A DNA stretch of 64,000 nt from an uncultured Clostridia bacterium (GTDB taxonomy: Bacteria; Bacillota; Clostridia; TANB77; CAG-508). The translations under genes were made by a program, and so were the position numbers. The notes below the pieces were generated by a model. The model saw nothing but the letters and a program-made list of their open reading frames with translations. It ran no database searches and had not been told where the DNA came from. Each line of letters starts with the position of its first letter. Within the stretch, counting starts at the first letter, position 1. Below are positions 30,077 through 39,260 of the stretch, in pieces. The stretch covers positions 25,490-89,489 of the forward strand of contig CAKPDY010000003.1 in NCBI GenBank assembly GCA_934149165.1. Direction: 5' to 3'.

Positions 30077-30175
30077 AATTAATTCCTCCTATCAAAATTA
30101 TATGTGTTGACACCTTATCAAGGTAGCACATATTTAATATTATTTTAAAAAAGTACTTTTTTTATTCATAACTAG

Positions 30176-30204
30176 ATTATAGTTCTACTTTTTAGCAATG
30201 TCAA
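30176..30204 (-). promoter_or_regulatory. Perfect SigA promoter of hsp20
   Basis: Minus-strand TTGACA (30199-30204) and TATAAT (30176-30181), spacer 17. Confidence 0.85.
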
Positions 30205-30218
30205 GTGTTGAGTGCTAA
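30192..30218 (-). promoter_or_regulatory. CIRCE operator for HrcA
   Basis: TTAGCAATG-N9-GAGTGCTAA on the plus strand; the consensus is TTAGCACTC-N9-GAGTGCTAA, so one arm is exact and the other has two mismatches. It overlaps the -35 box, so HrcA binding would block the polymerase. Confidence 0.8.
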
Positions 30219-30269
30219 ATTCACATAAAATTCACAATAGTGATACATTGTTTTCACATTTTTTAATTC

Positions 30270-32522
30270 CTACTTTAATCTCAAACTATTTAAAACCACA
30301 CTAATACTGCTAAAAGTCATAGCTGCACTAGCCATCATTGGATTGATTTGAATACTGAATAATCCTGTTGCAATTGGTATCATCAAACAATTGTAAAACA
30401 ATGCCCAAAATAAGTTTTGTTTGACTATTCTCATTGTTCTTTTGCCAAGTTGAAACATGTCTGCAATTACAGATATATCATCATTTAATAAAATAATATC
30501 TGCAGAATCTTTACTAATATCTGTCCCATTTTTTACACTCAGTCCAATATATGCTTTTTTTAATGCTGGAGAATCATTTATTCCATCACCACACATTAAA
30601 ACTTTTTTACCTTGATTATTAATTTTTTCAATATATTCCAACTTTTGCTCTGGGTTTACATTTGCTACTACATTTTCAACAGACAACTCTTTTGCAATTT
30701 TATTTGCAACTACATTATTATCACCTGTTAATATTATTACTTCTTTACCTATCTTTTTTAAATTTTGTATAAGTACTTTTGACTCTCTTTTTATTGAATC
30801 CTTTACTCCAACTATTCCTAATACTTTTGTATCATCAAACAAATATACTATACTTTCAAGGTTTTCCAAGTATCTTTCTTCTTCATCAATTAAATTATTG
30901 TAAGCATTTATTTTTTCTACAAATTTTCTATTTCCAGCATAATATTTTTTACCATCTATTATTCCTGATACTCCATATCCTGCTGTTTCTTTAAATTCTG
31001 TTATTTGCAGTTTTTTATGAATTTTAGTTTTTTCGTTATATTGATTGTTTTCTACTTTTTCATTTGATTTTTCTATATATTCTAATTGATTATCTTTATC
31101 TTCGTTTATCACATTACATTTATAATTTTGTATAGCTTTTGCAATTGGATGATTTGAATTTTTTTCTAAAACTTTCAAAATTTCTAAATCATTATCACTT
31201 ATATTTCTGTCTTGAATAGTAAGATTGCCGTTTGTTAAAGTTCCTGTTTTATCAAAAATAATTGTATCAATATCATTTAATTTTTCTATTGTTTCTGATG
31301 ATTTTGTTGCAATTCCAATTTTTGATAAGTTTCCAATAGAAATAACCATACATACTGGAACTGCTAGTCCAAGTGAACAAGGACATGCAACAACTAATAC
31401 TGATATAAACGCATTTACTGAGTTTGAAAACTGATGTGTAATTATCATATTAGCCACAAAAGAAATTATAGATATTACAAATATAATTAATGTAAATTTA
31501 CTAGCAATTTTATCTGCAATTCTTTCAACTTTTGCTTTTTTATTTGTAGCCTCAACAACCATTTTTACTATATTTGAAATACTTGACTCTTTTCCGACAT
31601 GTTCAACTTTATAATAAATTATACCATCATAATTCATACTCCCAGCAATAACTTTTGAATTTACTACTTTTTTTATTGGATTACTTTCACCTGTTATAAT
31701 TGATTCATCAACATTTGCTTCACCGTTCAAAACAATGCCATCTGCTGCAATTATTTCACCTGGCTTTAAAATTAACATATCTCCTATTTTTACTTCATCT
31801 ATTGAAATATCTTTTTCTTCCTGATTTTCAGTAATAATAGTAGCCTTTTTAGGTGTGATATTAACCAAGTTTTTAATTGCATCAACTGCCTTTGATTTAT
31901 TTTTTTTATCTATATATCTACCTATTTTTATAAATAAGATTATCATACAAGATGCCTCAAAATAAACATTATGGATTGCTTCATGGTTTCCATTAATTAT
32001 TTGAATAGTTGAATATATACTATATAAAAAATTTGCTATAACCCCAGTAGTTACAAGTGTATCCATATTAGGCATTTTATGAATCAGATTTTTTATACCA
32101 TTTTGTATTATATCCTTTCCATAAAACAAAAAAATTACTGTTATTGCCAATGAAATTATAATAAAATTCATCGGATTTTCGTGTTTTGAAACTATTGCTG
32201 GAACATGAAGTCTTATCATTTCGCCCATTGATATATACATTAAAAATATTACTAGTATTGAAAAAATAGATATTTCAATAATTGGTCTTCTTGAATTAGA
32301 TTCTTTCTCATTCTCACCTTTTGAAATAAATCCAGCGTTTGCAATTAGTTTATCTAACTCTTTTTTCGTTAATCTTTTTTCATCATATTCAATTAGAACT
32401 GTTGCCATTACAAGGTTTACATTTGCTTCGATAATACCATTTTGCTTTTTTAAATACTTTTCTAGACCATTTGAACACGCAGTGCATGTCATTCCTTCGA
32501 TATTTAAAATTATTTTTTTCAT
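30270..32522 (-). CDS. copA: Copper-exporting P1B-type ATPase CopA
   Basis: 750 residues. One N-terminal HMA domain with GMTCTACSN (about 10-18), eight membrane helices, actuator TGES, transport site ACPCSLGL, phosphorylation site DKTGTLTNG, NHPIAKAI and GDGINDSPAL. It exports Cu(I). The region around 31000-31130 (nucleotides) encodes a hydrophilic insertion between the P-site and the N-domain. A copZ-like gene lies just upstream, separated by a palindromic element. No CsoR or CopY regulator is visible here. Confidence 0.93.
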   Translation of the reverse strand: MKKIILNIEGMTCTACSNGLEKYLKKQNGIIEANVNLVMATVLIEYDEKRLTKKELDKLIANAGFISKGENEKESNSRRPIIEISIFSILVIFLMYISMGEMIRLHVPAIVSKHENPMNFIIISLAITVIFLFYGKDIIQNGIKNLIHKMPNMDTLVTTGVIANFLYSIYSTIQIINGNHEAIHNVYFEASCMIILFIKIGRYIDKKNKSKAVDAIKNLVNITPKKATIITENQEEKDISIDEVKIGDMLILKPGEIIAADGIVLNGEANVDESIITGESNPIKKVVNSKVIAGSMNYDGIIYYKVEHVGKESSISNIVKMVVEATNKKAKVERIADKIASKFTLIIFVISIISFVANMIITHQFSNSVNAFISVLVVACPCSLGLAVPVCMVISIGNLSKIGIATKSSETIEKLNDIDTIIFDKTGTLTNGNLTIQDRNISDNDLEILKVLEKNSNHPIAKAIQNYKCNVINEDKDNQLEYIEKSNEKVENNQYNEKTKIHKKLQITEFKETAGYGVSGIIDGKKYYAGNRKFVEKINAYNNLIDEEERYLENLESIVYLFDDTKVLGIVGVKDSIKRESKVLIQNLKKIGKEVIILTGDNNVVANKIAKELSVENVVANVNPEQKLEYIEKINNQGKKVLMCGDGINDSPALKKAYIGLSVKNGTDISKDSADIILLNDDISVIADMFQLGKRTMRIVKQNLFWALFYNCLMIPIATGLFSIQINPMMASAAMTFSSISVVLNSLRLK

Positions 32523-32548
32523 TTATAATTTTCATTCCTTTCAAATAA

Positions 32549-32645
32549 GGAAATGGGGACGTTTTTCTTTTCCTTTTTAAATAACATAATTAATTATTTT
32601 AAATTATTGTTAACTAAAAAGGAAAAGAAAAACGTCCCCATTTCC
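32549..32645. repeat. REPIN-like inverted repeat, copy 2
   Basis: 25-bp perfect arms (32555-32579 and 32615-32639) starting GGGGACGTTTTTCTTTTCC, extended outward by GGAAAT/ATTTCC, with an AT-rich centre that can pair further. It lies between copZ and copA, so it is transcribed within that operon unless it terminates. Confidence 0.8.
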
Positions 32646-32656
32646 TCCCCATTTCT

Positions 32657-32863
32657 TTACTCTATCACCTTAAATCCTAAATCTTTAATTTTTTCTATTA
32701 TCTCACTTTTATCAATATTTTTTACAAATTCCACAATTACTTTTTTCTCCACAAAAGATGCTTCCACATTTTTTACATTTTTCATTTGTAAAATAGCATT
32801 TTTTAATCTGTTTTCGCAACCTGTGCACACCATACCCTCAACTTTTAATTCTAATTTATTCAT
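32657..32863 (-). CDS. copZ: CopZ-like heavy-metal-binding protein
   Basis: 68 residues, a single HMA domain with the metal site GMVCTGCENR and the beta-alpha-beta-beta-alpha-beta length of copper chaperones. It probably delivers Cu(I) to the CopA encoded 130 bp downstream. Confidence 0.88.
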   Translation of the reverse strand: MNKLELKVEGMVCTGCENRLKNAILQMKNVKNVEASFVEKKVIVEFVKNIDKSEIIEKIKDLGFKVIE

Positions 32864-32936
32864 AGATTATCACTATCCTTTCTTATCTTCACATATATAA
32901 AATTATTAACTTCCAAATTTTTTCTGCTATGATTAA

Positions 32937-33980
32937 TCAGTGTTTTCTATTAATCTTAGCAATTGCCTTAAATTTTTCTTTTTTTTCCTTCAAATAATCA
33001 TCACTATTTGCATTATATTTTATCTCATTTTTTAACTTTTCATACTGATTATATCTCTCTTCAGATAACTTACCTTGCTTAATTGCTTCTAAAATCTTAC
33101 AACCAGGTTCATTTGTATGTGTACAATTTGTAAACTTGCACAAACCTAAATACTCCTCTACATCCTTAAAAGTTCTATTTAGTCCATCTTCTGAATTCCA
33201 CATTCCAAGTTCTCTCATTCCTGGAGTATCTATTATCATTGCACCATTAGGTAATATTATTAAATTTCTAGAAGTTGTTGTGTGCCTTCCTTTTGAATCC
33301 TCTTCTCTAATGCTAGATGTTTTCATTACTTCTTTACCATATAGAGTATTTAACAATGTTGATTTTCCTACCCCAGATGAACCTAAAAAAACTATAGTAT
33401 TTCCTTTTTTAAAATACTTTTTTATACTATCTAATCCATCACCTGTTTTACAACTTACACTATAAATATCTACACCAATTGCCACACTTTCAACTTCATT
33501 AATATATTCTTGAGGATTATCTACTAAATCGTTTTTAGTTAAAATTATTACTGGCACTCCTCCTGACTCCCATGCTAAACTTAAATATCTTTCAATTCTA
33601 TGTAAATTGAAATTGTTATTTAGCGACTGCATTATAAATACATAATCAAAATTAGCTGCCACTAGTTGCTCATGCTGATTATGAAGTTCATGTTTTCTAT
33701 CACTTGAAGATGCCGCTCTTGAAAAAGAACTTTCTCTTTTTAAAGTTTCTATTATCATACTATCACCAGAATCATTCCATTCTATCAAAACAAAATCACC
33801 AGTTGTTGGATATATACTATTGGGGTTATCATAATAACATCCTCTTTTTATTTGTGCAAAACCTTCTCCATTATTGCACACAATTTGATATCTATTTTTA
33901 TAAGTTGCAAGTATTCTTGCTGGTATCTGGTTTTCAGTTTTTATATAATTATTTTTAAAACCATAATCTTCTATATTCAT
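32937..33980 (-). CDS. rsgA: Ribosome small-subunit GTPase RsgA
   Basis: 347 residues. The OB fold is N-terminal; the GTPase is circularly permuted, with G4 (LTKNDL) before G1 (GSSGVGKST) and G3 (DTPGM). The C-terminal zinc finger is CKFTNCTHTNEPGC. It acts in 30S subunit maturation. The C-terminal lysine-rich tail is normal. Confidence 0.94.
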   Translation of the reverse strand: MNIEDYGFKNNYIKTENQIPARILATYKNRYQIVCNNGEGFAQIKRGCYYDNPNSIYPTTGDFVLIEWNDSGDSMIIETLKRESSFSRAASSSDRKHELHNQHEQLVAANFDYVFIMQSLNNNFNLHRIERYLSLAWESGGVPVIILTKNDLVDNPQEYINEVESVAIGVDIYSVSCKTGDGLDSIKKYFKKGNTIVFLGSSGVGKSTLLNTLYGKEVMKTSSIREEDSKGRHTTTSRNLIILPNGAMIIDTPGMRELGMWNSEDGLNRTFKDVEEYLGLCKFTNCTHTNEPGCKILEAIKQGKLSEERYNQYEKLKNEIKYNANSDDYLKEKKEKFKAIAKINRKH

Positions 33981-34183
33981 TGAATTATCCTTTCATTTTA
34001 TTGGTTATAATTTGATTTTATTATATATCATTTTGGATATGTTTACAATGAATTTTTATGTAGTTTTTTTGTGTTTTCTTAATTTAAAGTACCTTTTGTT
34101 CAATATTTTTAGCTCCTATATCTATTATTAAATCTATTGACATTTTTCGAAAATACACTTATAATTTGATGAAAAAAATAGAA

Positions 34184-34287
34184 ACGTTTTAGTCTTACTT
34201 CTTTAAAACACTAGATACTTATTCTTTTATACTGAAATCATTTAATTTTAGCTAAGTTATGTCAACTAAGTAAAAAAACTAAAACGT
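34184..34287. repeat. REPIN-like inverted repeat, degenerate copy 3
   Basis: Arms ACGTTTTAGT (34184-34193) and ACTAAAACGT (34278-34287), with diverged flanks (AAAATAGAA / CCACTTTCCC). It fills most of the 350-bp gap between rsgA and the GNAT gene. A half-copy (AAAACTAAAACTTGCCC) follows at about 34802. Confidence 0.55.
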
Positions 34288-34328
34288 CCACTTTCCCTTC
34301 TCAAATTTTTCCATAGGAGGTTCACATT

Positions 34329-34790
34329 ATGCTAAACATATATAACATAAAAGACAAACAACAATATTTACGTGAAGTTGCAGAACTAACACAAAATGAA
34401 TGGGGCTCTAAGACTTCTTCAAAAAAAGAATATAATAAAAAAGTAACCAACAAAATCACAAAAATAATAAATAATCTTGAAAACCCTAATTACTGTAAAT
34501 TAATTTTATTAGAAGATACTACACTAATTGGTTTTATCTCTATATTTCCACACGATTGTGATGAAAAACCTGAACTAACACCTTGGTATGCTACAATGTT
34601 TGTAAAAGAGGAATTCAGAGGTAACGGATATTCTAAATTACTTAACTCAGCAATTATACATGAAGCAAAATCTCGCGGATTTCACAAATTATATTTAAAA
34701 ACAGATTTAGTTGGATATTATGAAAAATTTGGTGCTATATTTATAGAAGAATTAATGAATGGAGAAAAACTTTATGAACTTCCATTATAA
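34329..34790 (+). CDS. GNAT-family N-acetyltransferase
   Basis: 153 residues after AGGAGG. The acetyl-CoA site is MFVKEEFRGNGYSKLLNSAIIHEAKSRGF, and KTDLVGYYEKFGA is the usual C-terminal strand and helix. Substrate unknown. It is one of several isolated acetyltransferase or resistance-like genes in this stretch. Confidence 0.8.
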   Translation: MLNIYNIKDKQQYLREVAELTQNEWGSKTSSKKEYNKKVTNKITKIINNLENPNYCKLILLEDTTLIGFISIFPHDCDEKPELTPWYATMFVKEEFRGNGYSKLLNSAIIHEAKSRGFHKLYLKTDLVGYYEKFGAIFIEELMNGEKLYELPL

Positions 34791-34899
34791 TTGGAAATTG
34801 AAAACTAAAACTTGCCCATTTTCTTCCATTTTTTCTGAATATTCTTACAAAATATGATATTATTCGACCATATTTTTATTTATGAAGGAGATAATATAT

Positions 34900-35079
34900 A
34901 TGACAAAAAATACACACCTTGCATGTGCAATGCTTTAGATTATTTTTCCAGCAATGGTTTTGCCTTTTGGAATCGCAATGTTATCTCATATTAGTCTTGA
35001 TTTTTTGAATACAAAAAAGTACAAATTCTTTGACCCTTACGAAAACCTAAAATTGCTTTTATTATTTGTTTATGTTTAA
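34900..35079 (+). pseudogene. Remnant of a YdjM-like membrane hydrolase gene
   Basis: An AAGGAG site and ATG open a frame MTKNTHLACAML, then TAG at 34936-34938, then IIFPAMVLPFGIAMLSHISLDFLNTKKYKFFDP and a stop at 35077. The spacing resembles the start of YdjM/DUF457-type membrane-bound metal-dependent hydrolases (H...H...D). The body of the gene between these motifs is missing, so it is a decayed gene and not stop-codon readthrough. Confidence 0.5.
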
Positions 35080-35097
35080 TTTGTCATTTTTTAGAAT

Positions 35098-35538
35098 TCA
35101 TTTGTTATTATTTAAAAATTCTTTTAACTCTTTACTATTAGTAAATATTTTTTCAAAAATATGATATAACGAATCTGTTGCATCATATTCACCAATTGCA
35201 TAACATTTTTTACCTAATCCATATGCTACACCCGCTTCTATATGACCTGATTTTCCTGCTGGTAATACTAGTAAAAAATTCTTTGAATTTTTTTCTGCTT
35301 CCATATCATCTTGAAATATTTGTGTTACAGTATCACTGTTTAAATCTAATTTTTCAAAGGCATCTTGTTTCTCATCTACATTATTATAATGTTTTTCACT
35401 ATATGCCCCATATGAATTTTGCGGTTTTAGGAAACAGTAATATGATATGTTTAGTTCATCAAAAATATCACATATTTGTAGTATATTGTCTCTGTTTCTT
35501 GCCCTACCTGCAATGAAAAAATCGTATTGTTTTTTCAT
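35098..35538 (-). CDS. Nucleoside 2-deoxyribosyltransferase-like protein
   Basis: 146 residues with FFIAGRARNRDNILQICDIFDELNI at the start and LVLPAGKSGHIEAGVAYGLGKKCYAIGEYD, the pattern of the nucleoside 2-deoxyribosyltransferase/DUF4406-like fold (a catalytic Glu in HIEAG). Similar proteins also occur in defence and phage loci. The substrate is unknown. Confidence 0.7.
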   Translation of the reverse strand: MKKQYDFFIAGRARNRDNILQICDIFDELNISYYCFLKPQNSYGAYSEKHYNNVDEKQDAFEKLDLNSDTVTQIFQDDMEAEKNSKNFLLVLPAGKSGHIEAGVAYGLGKKCYAIGEYDATDSLYHIFEKIFTNSKELKEFLNNNK

Positions 35539-35665
35539 ATTTTTCCTCCTTTTTATATTGATTTTATTTTAATTTATTTACATTTACTTTAATTTAATTT
35601 TTGCTTTACTTTACTTATAATCAATTTTATTTTTAACAATAACACTTTCTTATATTTTATAGTTG

Positions 35666-36076
35666 TTAGTCTGAGTACTTATCATTAAATTCCTCCACCT
35701 CATATTCCCATAAACTAAGATGTCCCTTAACTGGTATCGGATGATTAAACACCTCCACATTTTCAACTTGCCACCCATAGTTTTCTTGAAATGAGCTCTT
35801 GGTATATATCTCATTATTTTCTTTTAATAACATTTCTTTAAACTCAGGCGACATTTTTATGCAATCTACTAATTTAACTTTTCCTATTATCTTACCTAAT
35901 GGCATATCTTCTGGAATATATTTTTTTAGCCTTTTCATTGCTTCTTTATCTATTCCTTTTCCTGCATGTATTAATAGGTCTCCTCTGTAACTAGTTTTCC
36001 AACTACGAAATTCAAATCTTTTATCTCCTTGGATTATTAATGTTGCCCAAGGCTGTTTTATTGTTAGAGTTTTCAT
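35666..36076 (-). CDS. ASCH-domain protein
   Basis: 136 residues. LTIKQPWATLIIQGDKRFEFRSWKTSYRGDLLIHAGKG is the ASCH beta-barrel with the RNA-binding-type groove, followed by GKIIGKVKLVDC and a C-terminal SLWEYE. Proposed roles are RNA binding or modified-nucleoside hydrolysis. It lies 23 bp after the phosphotransferase gene. Confidence 0.8.
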   Translation of the reverse strand: MKTLTIKQPWATLIIQGDKRFEFRSWKTSYRGDLLIHAGKGIDKEAMKRLKKYIPEDMPLGKIIGKVKLVDCIKMSPEFKEMLLKENNEIYTKSSFQENYGWQVENVEVFNHPIPVKGHLSLWEYEVEEFNDKYSD

Positions 36077-36098
36077 GTAGCAATCCTCCCTTATTTGA

Positions 36099-37166
36099 TT
36101 AATTTAATAATTGCAAAATTCTTCCTGATATCTCCTGTGATTTTTCAAATAATGTTTTACTCATCTTACATCTCCAAAAAGCAAATTCTAATAATTTTTT
36201 TTGACTGTTATCATTTAGGTATTCCTCATACCCAAATGGACTGCTTACTAATTGAATTAAATAAAAATATGGCATCCATTTTAAATCACATTTGGTTAAA
36301 CTTATATATTTCATTACCACTTTAGTGTAATTCAATAAATTTTCTATATTTATATCTCCATTTTTACTATCCTTATCTATATATGTAAACGACCTTATAA
36401 TTTCCCATGCAATTGGCATTTTTCTTGCTTTAGCAAAATCTAATAATGCCTCTACCTTTTCATTTTTGTAAATAAATTGCATTATACTATAATCACCATG
36501 ACTGTTTTTTAAAGTTAAATCCTTCATTTCCGAAAAATCCATCTTCTCCAAAGCTGTTATAATTTCCATTCTTTGGTTTATATCTAATTTTATTTTCGAG
36601 ATAATTTCAGATGATGGTAGATTCAATTGTTGCCCATGTTGAATTGACTCCTCTAATTTATCCACTCTTTTTAATAATTGTATAAATTTTTTCTTTCCTT
36701 CCCTCAACTTATTATTATTACACCATTTTTCAATTAAATCTTCTGGCAAGTCTTCATAGTTTTCTAGTGATTTCACCATTTTACCTAATATTTCTGCAGA
36801 TTCTATTACTTGAGCTGTTGTTCCTGTATTACTTTCTTTTGTATATCCGTTAATAAATTCCATTAGAATTACTGTTCTGTTTTTGTATTTGAAATAATAT
36901 TCTTGTTTTTCCGTTTTTATATAATTCGGAACTCTTATTCCATTACTTTTTAGATGATTTATTATTTTTATTTCTTTGATTACATTTTCTTGATTACATG
37001 CTGATTCGAATTCTTTTAATACATATTTTGTTCCTTGATTATCATATACATAAAAAATGTTTGCACTACCTCGTGGTTCTTGTTCAATTTTAGTTATAGA
37101 AATATTGTATTTTTCTTGAATTTTGTTGATTATTTCTTGGTGTGTGAATACTGTTTTTTCTAGCAT
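36099..37166 (-). CDS. Aminoglycoside-phosphotransferase-fold kinase
   Basis: 355 residues from the ATG at 37166, preceded by GGAGG; the longer reading from 37217 lacks this. The N-lobe has PRGSANIFYVYDNQGTKYVLKEF with the lysine, VILMEFINGY is the hinge, and the catalytic loop is NSHGDYSIMQ followed by LLDFAKA. The APH/choline-kinase fold is clear, but the substrate could be an antibiotic or a small metabolite; homoserine kinase II-like and CotS-like members share it. Confidence 0.75.
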   Translation of the reverse strand: MLEKTVFTHQEIINKIQEKYNISITKIEQEPRGSANIFYVYDNQGTKYVLKEFESACNQENVIKEIKIINHLKSNGIRVPNYIKTEKQEYYFKYKNRTVILMEFINGYTKESNTGTTAQVIESAEILGKMVKSLENYEDLPEDLIEKWCNNNKLREGKKKFIQLLKRVDKLEESIQHGQQLNLPSSEIISKIKLDINQRMEIITALEKMDFSEMKDLTLKNSHGDYSIMQFIYKNEKVEALLDFAKARKMPIAWEIIRSFTYIDKDSKNGDINIENLLNYTKVVMKYISLTKCDLKWMPYFYLIQLVSSPFGYEEYLNDNSQKKLLEFAFWRCKMSKTLFEKSQEISGRILQLLN

Positions 37167-37377
37167 GGCGGGTCCTCCTTTTGGTTTTATTTTATAGTAT
37201 TTTTTTGAGGTTTGCAAGATGGAAAATATCTTTTTTTGCTATGTTTAAATTTATTGTTTAATTTTTGGCTATGGAGTAATCAAAAAAAGTTGTAACTATT
37301 TTTCAAAATAGTCATTTTCAATTTACAAACTTCATGTTATAATTTCTTTAATTAATACTAAAAGGGAGGTCTTAACT

Positions 37378-37542
37378 ATGCCTAAATTATATGTTATAAC
37401 AGGTCCTGCTGGTGTTGGTAAAAGTACCATTTCTAAAAAATTGGCAGAAATCAGTTCTAAATCAGCATTTGTAGAAGGTGATGACATTTATCATCAAGTT
37501 ATCAGCAGTTATGTACCTGCTTGGAGAGAAGAAACTCATTGA
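37378..37542 (+). pseudogene. Truncated P-loop kinase (AAA_33-like)
   Basis: 54 codons after GGGAGG: MPKLYVITGPAGVGKSTISK, a Walker A typical of small-molecule kinases, then FVEGDDIYHQVISSYVPAWREETH and stop TGA. Full-length relatives continue for about 120 residues; here the sequence runs straight into the next gene's ribosome site, so the 3' two-thirds are deleted. Confidence 0.7.
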
Positions 37543-37580
37543 ATTCGATGATAGATTTATTTTGTAAAGGAGATTTTTTC

Positions 37581-37994
37581 ATGGATATTAAATTAGATTA
37601 TTCAATAACATGTGATGAATTTTTAGAAATGGTCGAGGCTGTGGGCTGGAAATCTTATTCTGCAGAACAAGTTAAAAAAGCTTTACACAATACTATGTAT
37701 GTAGTAAAAGCAACTGTAGACGGAAAATTAGCTGGAATGGGAAGGGTTGTCGGAGACTATAGCATTGTTTGTATGCTTTCAGATGTCTGCGTTAAGCCTG
37801 AATTTCAAGGACTTGGTATTGGATTAACAATAATTTCTAAATTAAAAGAATTAATTGAGAATAATGTTCAGGTTGGTGATAAAATGCAAATTGAGCTAAC
37901 TCCTACTGCTGGTAAAGAGGGTTTTTATGAAAAAGCTGGTTTTAAATATAAACCAGAAAAAATAACAGGAATGTATTTATGGATTAAAAAATAA
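37581..37994 (+). CDS. GNAT-family N-acetyltransferase
   Basis: 137 residues from the ATG at 37581, which follows AAAGGAG by eight bases. CVKPEFQGLGIGLTIISKLKEL is the acetyl-CoA loop and GKEGFYEKAGFKYKP the C-terminal signature. Substrate unknown. The kinase remnant lies immediately upstream, so a deletion probably brought them together. Confidence 0.82.
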   Translation: MDIKLDYSITCDEFLEMVEAVGWKSYSAEQVKKALHNTMYVVKATVDGKLAGMGRVVGDYSIVCMLSDVCVKPEFQGLGIGLTIISKLKELIENNVQVGDKMQIELTPTAGKEGFYEKAGFKYKPEKITGMYLWIKK

Positions 37995-37997
37995 TAA

Positions 37998-38032
37998 TAA
38001 AGGGTAGCATAGAAAATAAATACTACCCTTTA
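37998..38032 (+). terminator. Terminator after the GNAT gene
   Basis: Arms TAAAGGGTAG (37998-38007) and CTACCCTTTA (38023-38032). Confidence 0.7.
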
Positions 38033-38080
38033 CTTAAAAATTATTATTAAAACAATTTACACACTTTACTTGTGTTAAAA

Positions 38081-38797
38081 TCACTTTTTCATTAAAACAA
38101 TTGCAATAAAATTCAAATACTTACAAGCACCTGCTTCAATTGCTTTTCTATCATTTTTAGAATATTCATTGTCACAGCTTATCCAATCATCCCAACATTC
38201 TTCATTACTTTCCATTTCATTAATTGAAACAATTTCACTTTGTTTTGATTTTGAAATGATATTTTTCCAATATTCTATATCGTGAATATAATCCAATTGT
38301 TCAGGAGTCCATGATAACAATAATTCTTTGTGAATATTATTATGGCAATCTTTTTTCATTCCAGGAACAACTATGTAGATGTAACCACCTCTTTTTACAA
38401 ATGGCAATAGTTTTTCATCTAAATATTTTTCGTCTCTTCCAAAATAATTATAAGAATCTGTACTAACAACTGCATCAAAAAAATCTGTTTCATATTTTAA
38501 ATCTGTTGCATCTGCTTTTACTGGAATGATTTGCTCATCTGTTAATCCCATTTCAGCAAAAAATTTTCTATTTTCTTCCGCATCACTCCAAAGGTCTGTT
38601 GCATATACTTTGAATCCATATTCTTTTGCTAAAAAGATTGATGTTATACCTTGACCACTTCCTAAATCCATAACAATTGAGCCTGGTTTGATTTTGTTGT
38701 CTTTCATAAGTTCTTCTTCCAGTTTTAGTGGGTTAGGTCCCATAATTTTTTGATTTATTAATTCTGTATTGTATTTTAATGTTTTTTCGTATTTCAT
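38081..38797 (-). CDS. Class I SAM-dependent methyltransferase
   Basis: 238 residues from the ATG at 38797 after AGGAGG. Motif I is VMDLGSGQGITSIFLA, then VYATDLW, the ADATDL acidic loop and FFDAVVSTDSYNYFG. The N-terminus (MKYEKTLKYNTELINQKIMGPNPLKLEEELM) matches small-molecule methyltransferases of this group. Substrate unknown. Confidence 0.8.
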   Translation of the reverse strand: MKYEKTLKYNTELINQKIMGPNPLKLEEELMKDNKIKPGSIVMDLGSGQGITSIFLAKEYGFKVYATDLWSDAEENRKFFAEMGLTDEQIIPVKADATDLKYETDFFDAVVSTDSYNYFGRDEKYLDEKLLPFVKRGGYIYIVVPGMKKDCHNNIHKELLLSWTPEQLDYIHDIEYWKNIISKSKQSEIVSINEMESNEECWDDWISCDNEYSKNDRKAIEAGACKYLNFIAIVLMKK

Positions 38798-38979
38798 TTT
38801 TTTATCTCCTCCTAGTGATTTATTGTTATAAATCAATTACGAGATCCAATACACCTATATTAATTTTTTTCAAAAAATACCTCCTTGTATGTTTTTTGTT
38901 ATTGTATCATAATGTGTTTGTAAAATCAATTTGTGCAGTGCCTTTTTTCATGTCTTTATCCTGCATTTTTGGGTTTAAA

Positions 38980-39183
38980 TTATATTTTACTAAATATTAC
39001 TATTTTTCCTTTCATTGAAATTTTAGAAACTGTATAACCATACTCATTCAATTCTTTTTTGTAAGTTAAAAAAGAGTGATCTATATCAAATCCTAAAATT
39101 TTTTTGATTTCTTCATAGGTTAATTTATAATTTTCCTTTTTATTATTTACTAAATAATCCCATAATGGCTCATATTTACTCAT
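38980..39183 (-). CDS. Small protein resembling DUF7662
   Basis: 67 residues: EPLWDYLVNN, LTYEEIKKILGFDIDHSF and a final basic beta strand (VSKISMKGKIVIFSKI). The helix-strand pattern is that of a small protein group often found in accessory regions. Function unknown. Confidence 0.55.
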   Translation of the reverse strand: MSKYEPLWDYLVNNKKENYKLTYEEIKKILGFDIDHSFLTYKKELNEYGYTVSKISMKGKIVIFSKI

Positions 39184-39260
39184 TTTTTGTACACCTCATT
39201 TAAAATTATTTTTTGTGCAGAGTGATGTGCAGAATGATTTTTGAATTCTATTCTTTTAAA

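Noticed and set aside
34936..34938. TAG readthrough (Sec/Pyl-like) in the YdjM-like gene
   Set aside because: The body of the protein is missing after the stop and the remnant ends soon after, so it is decay.
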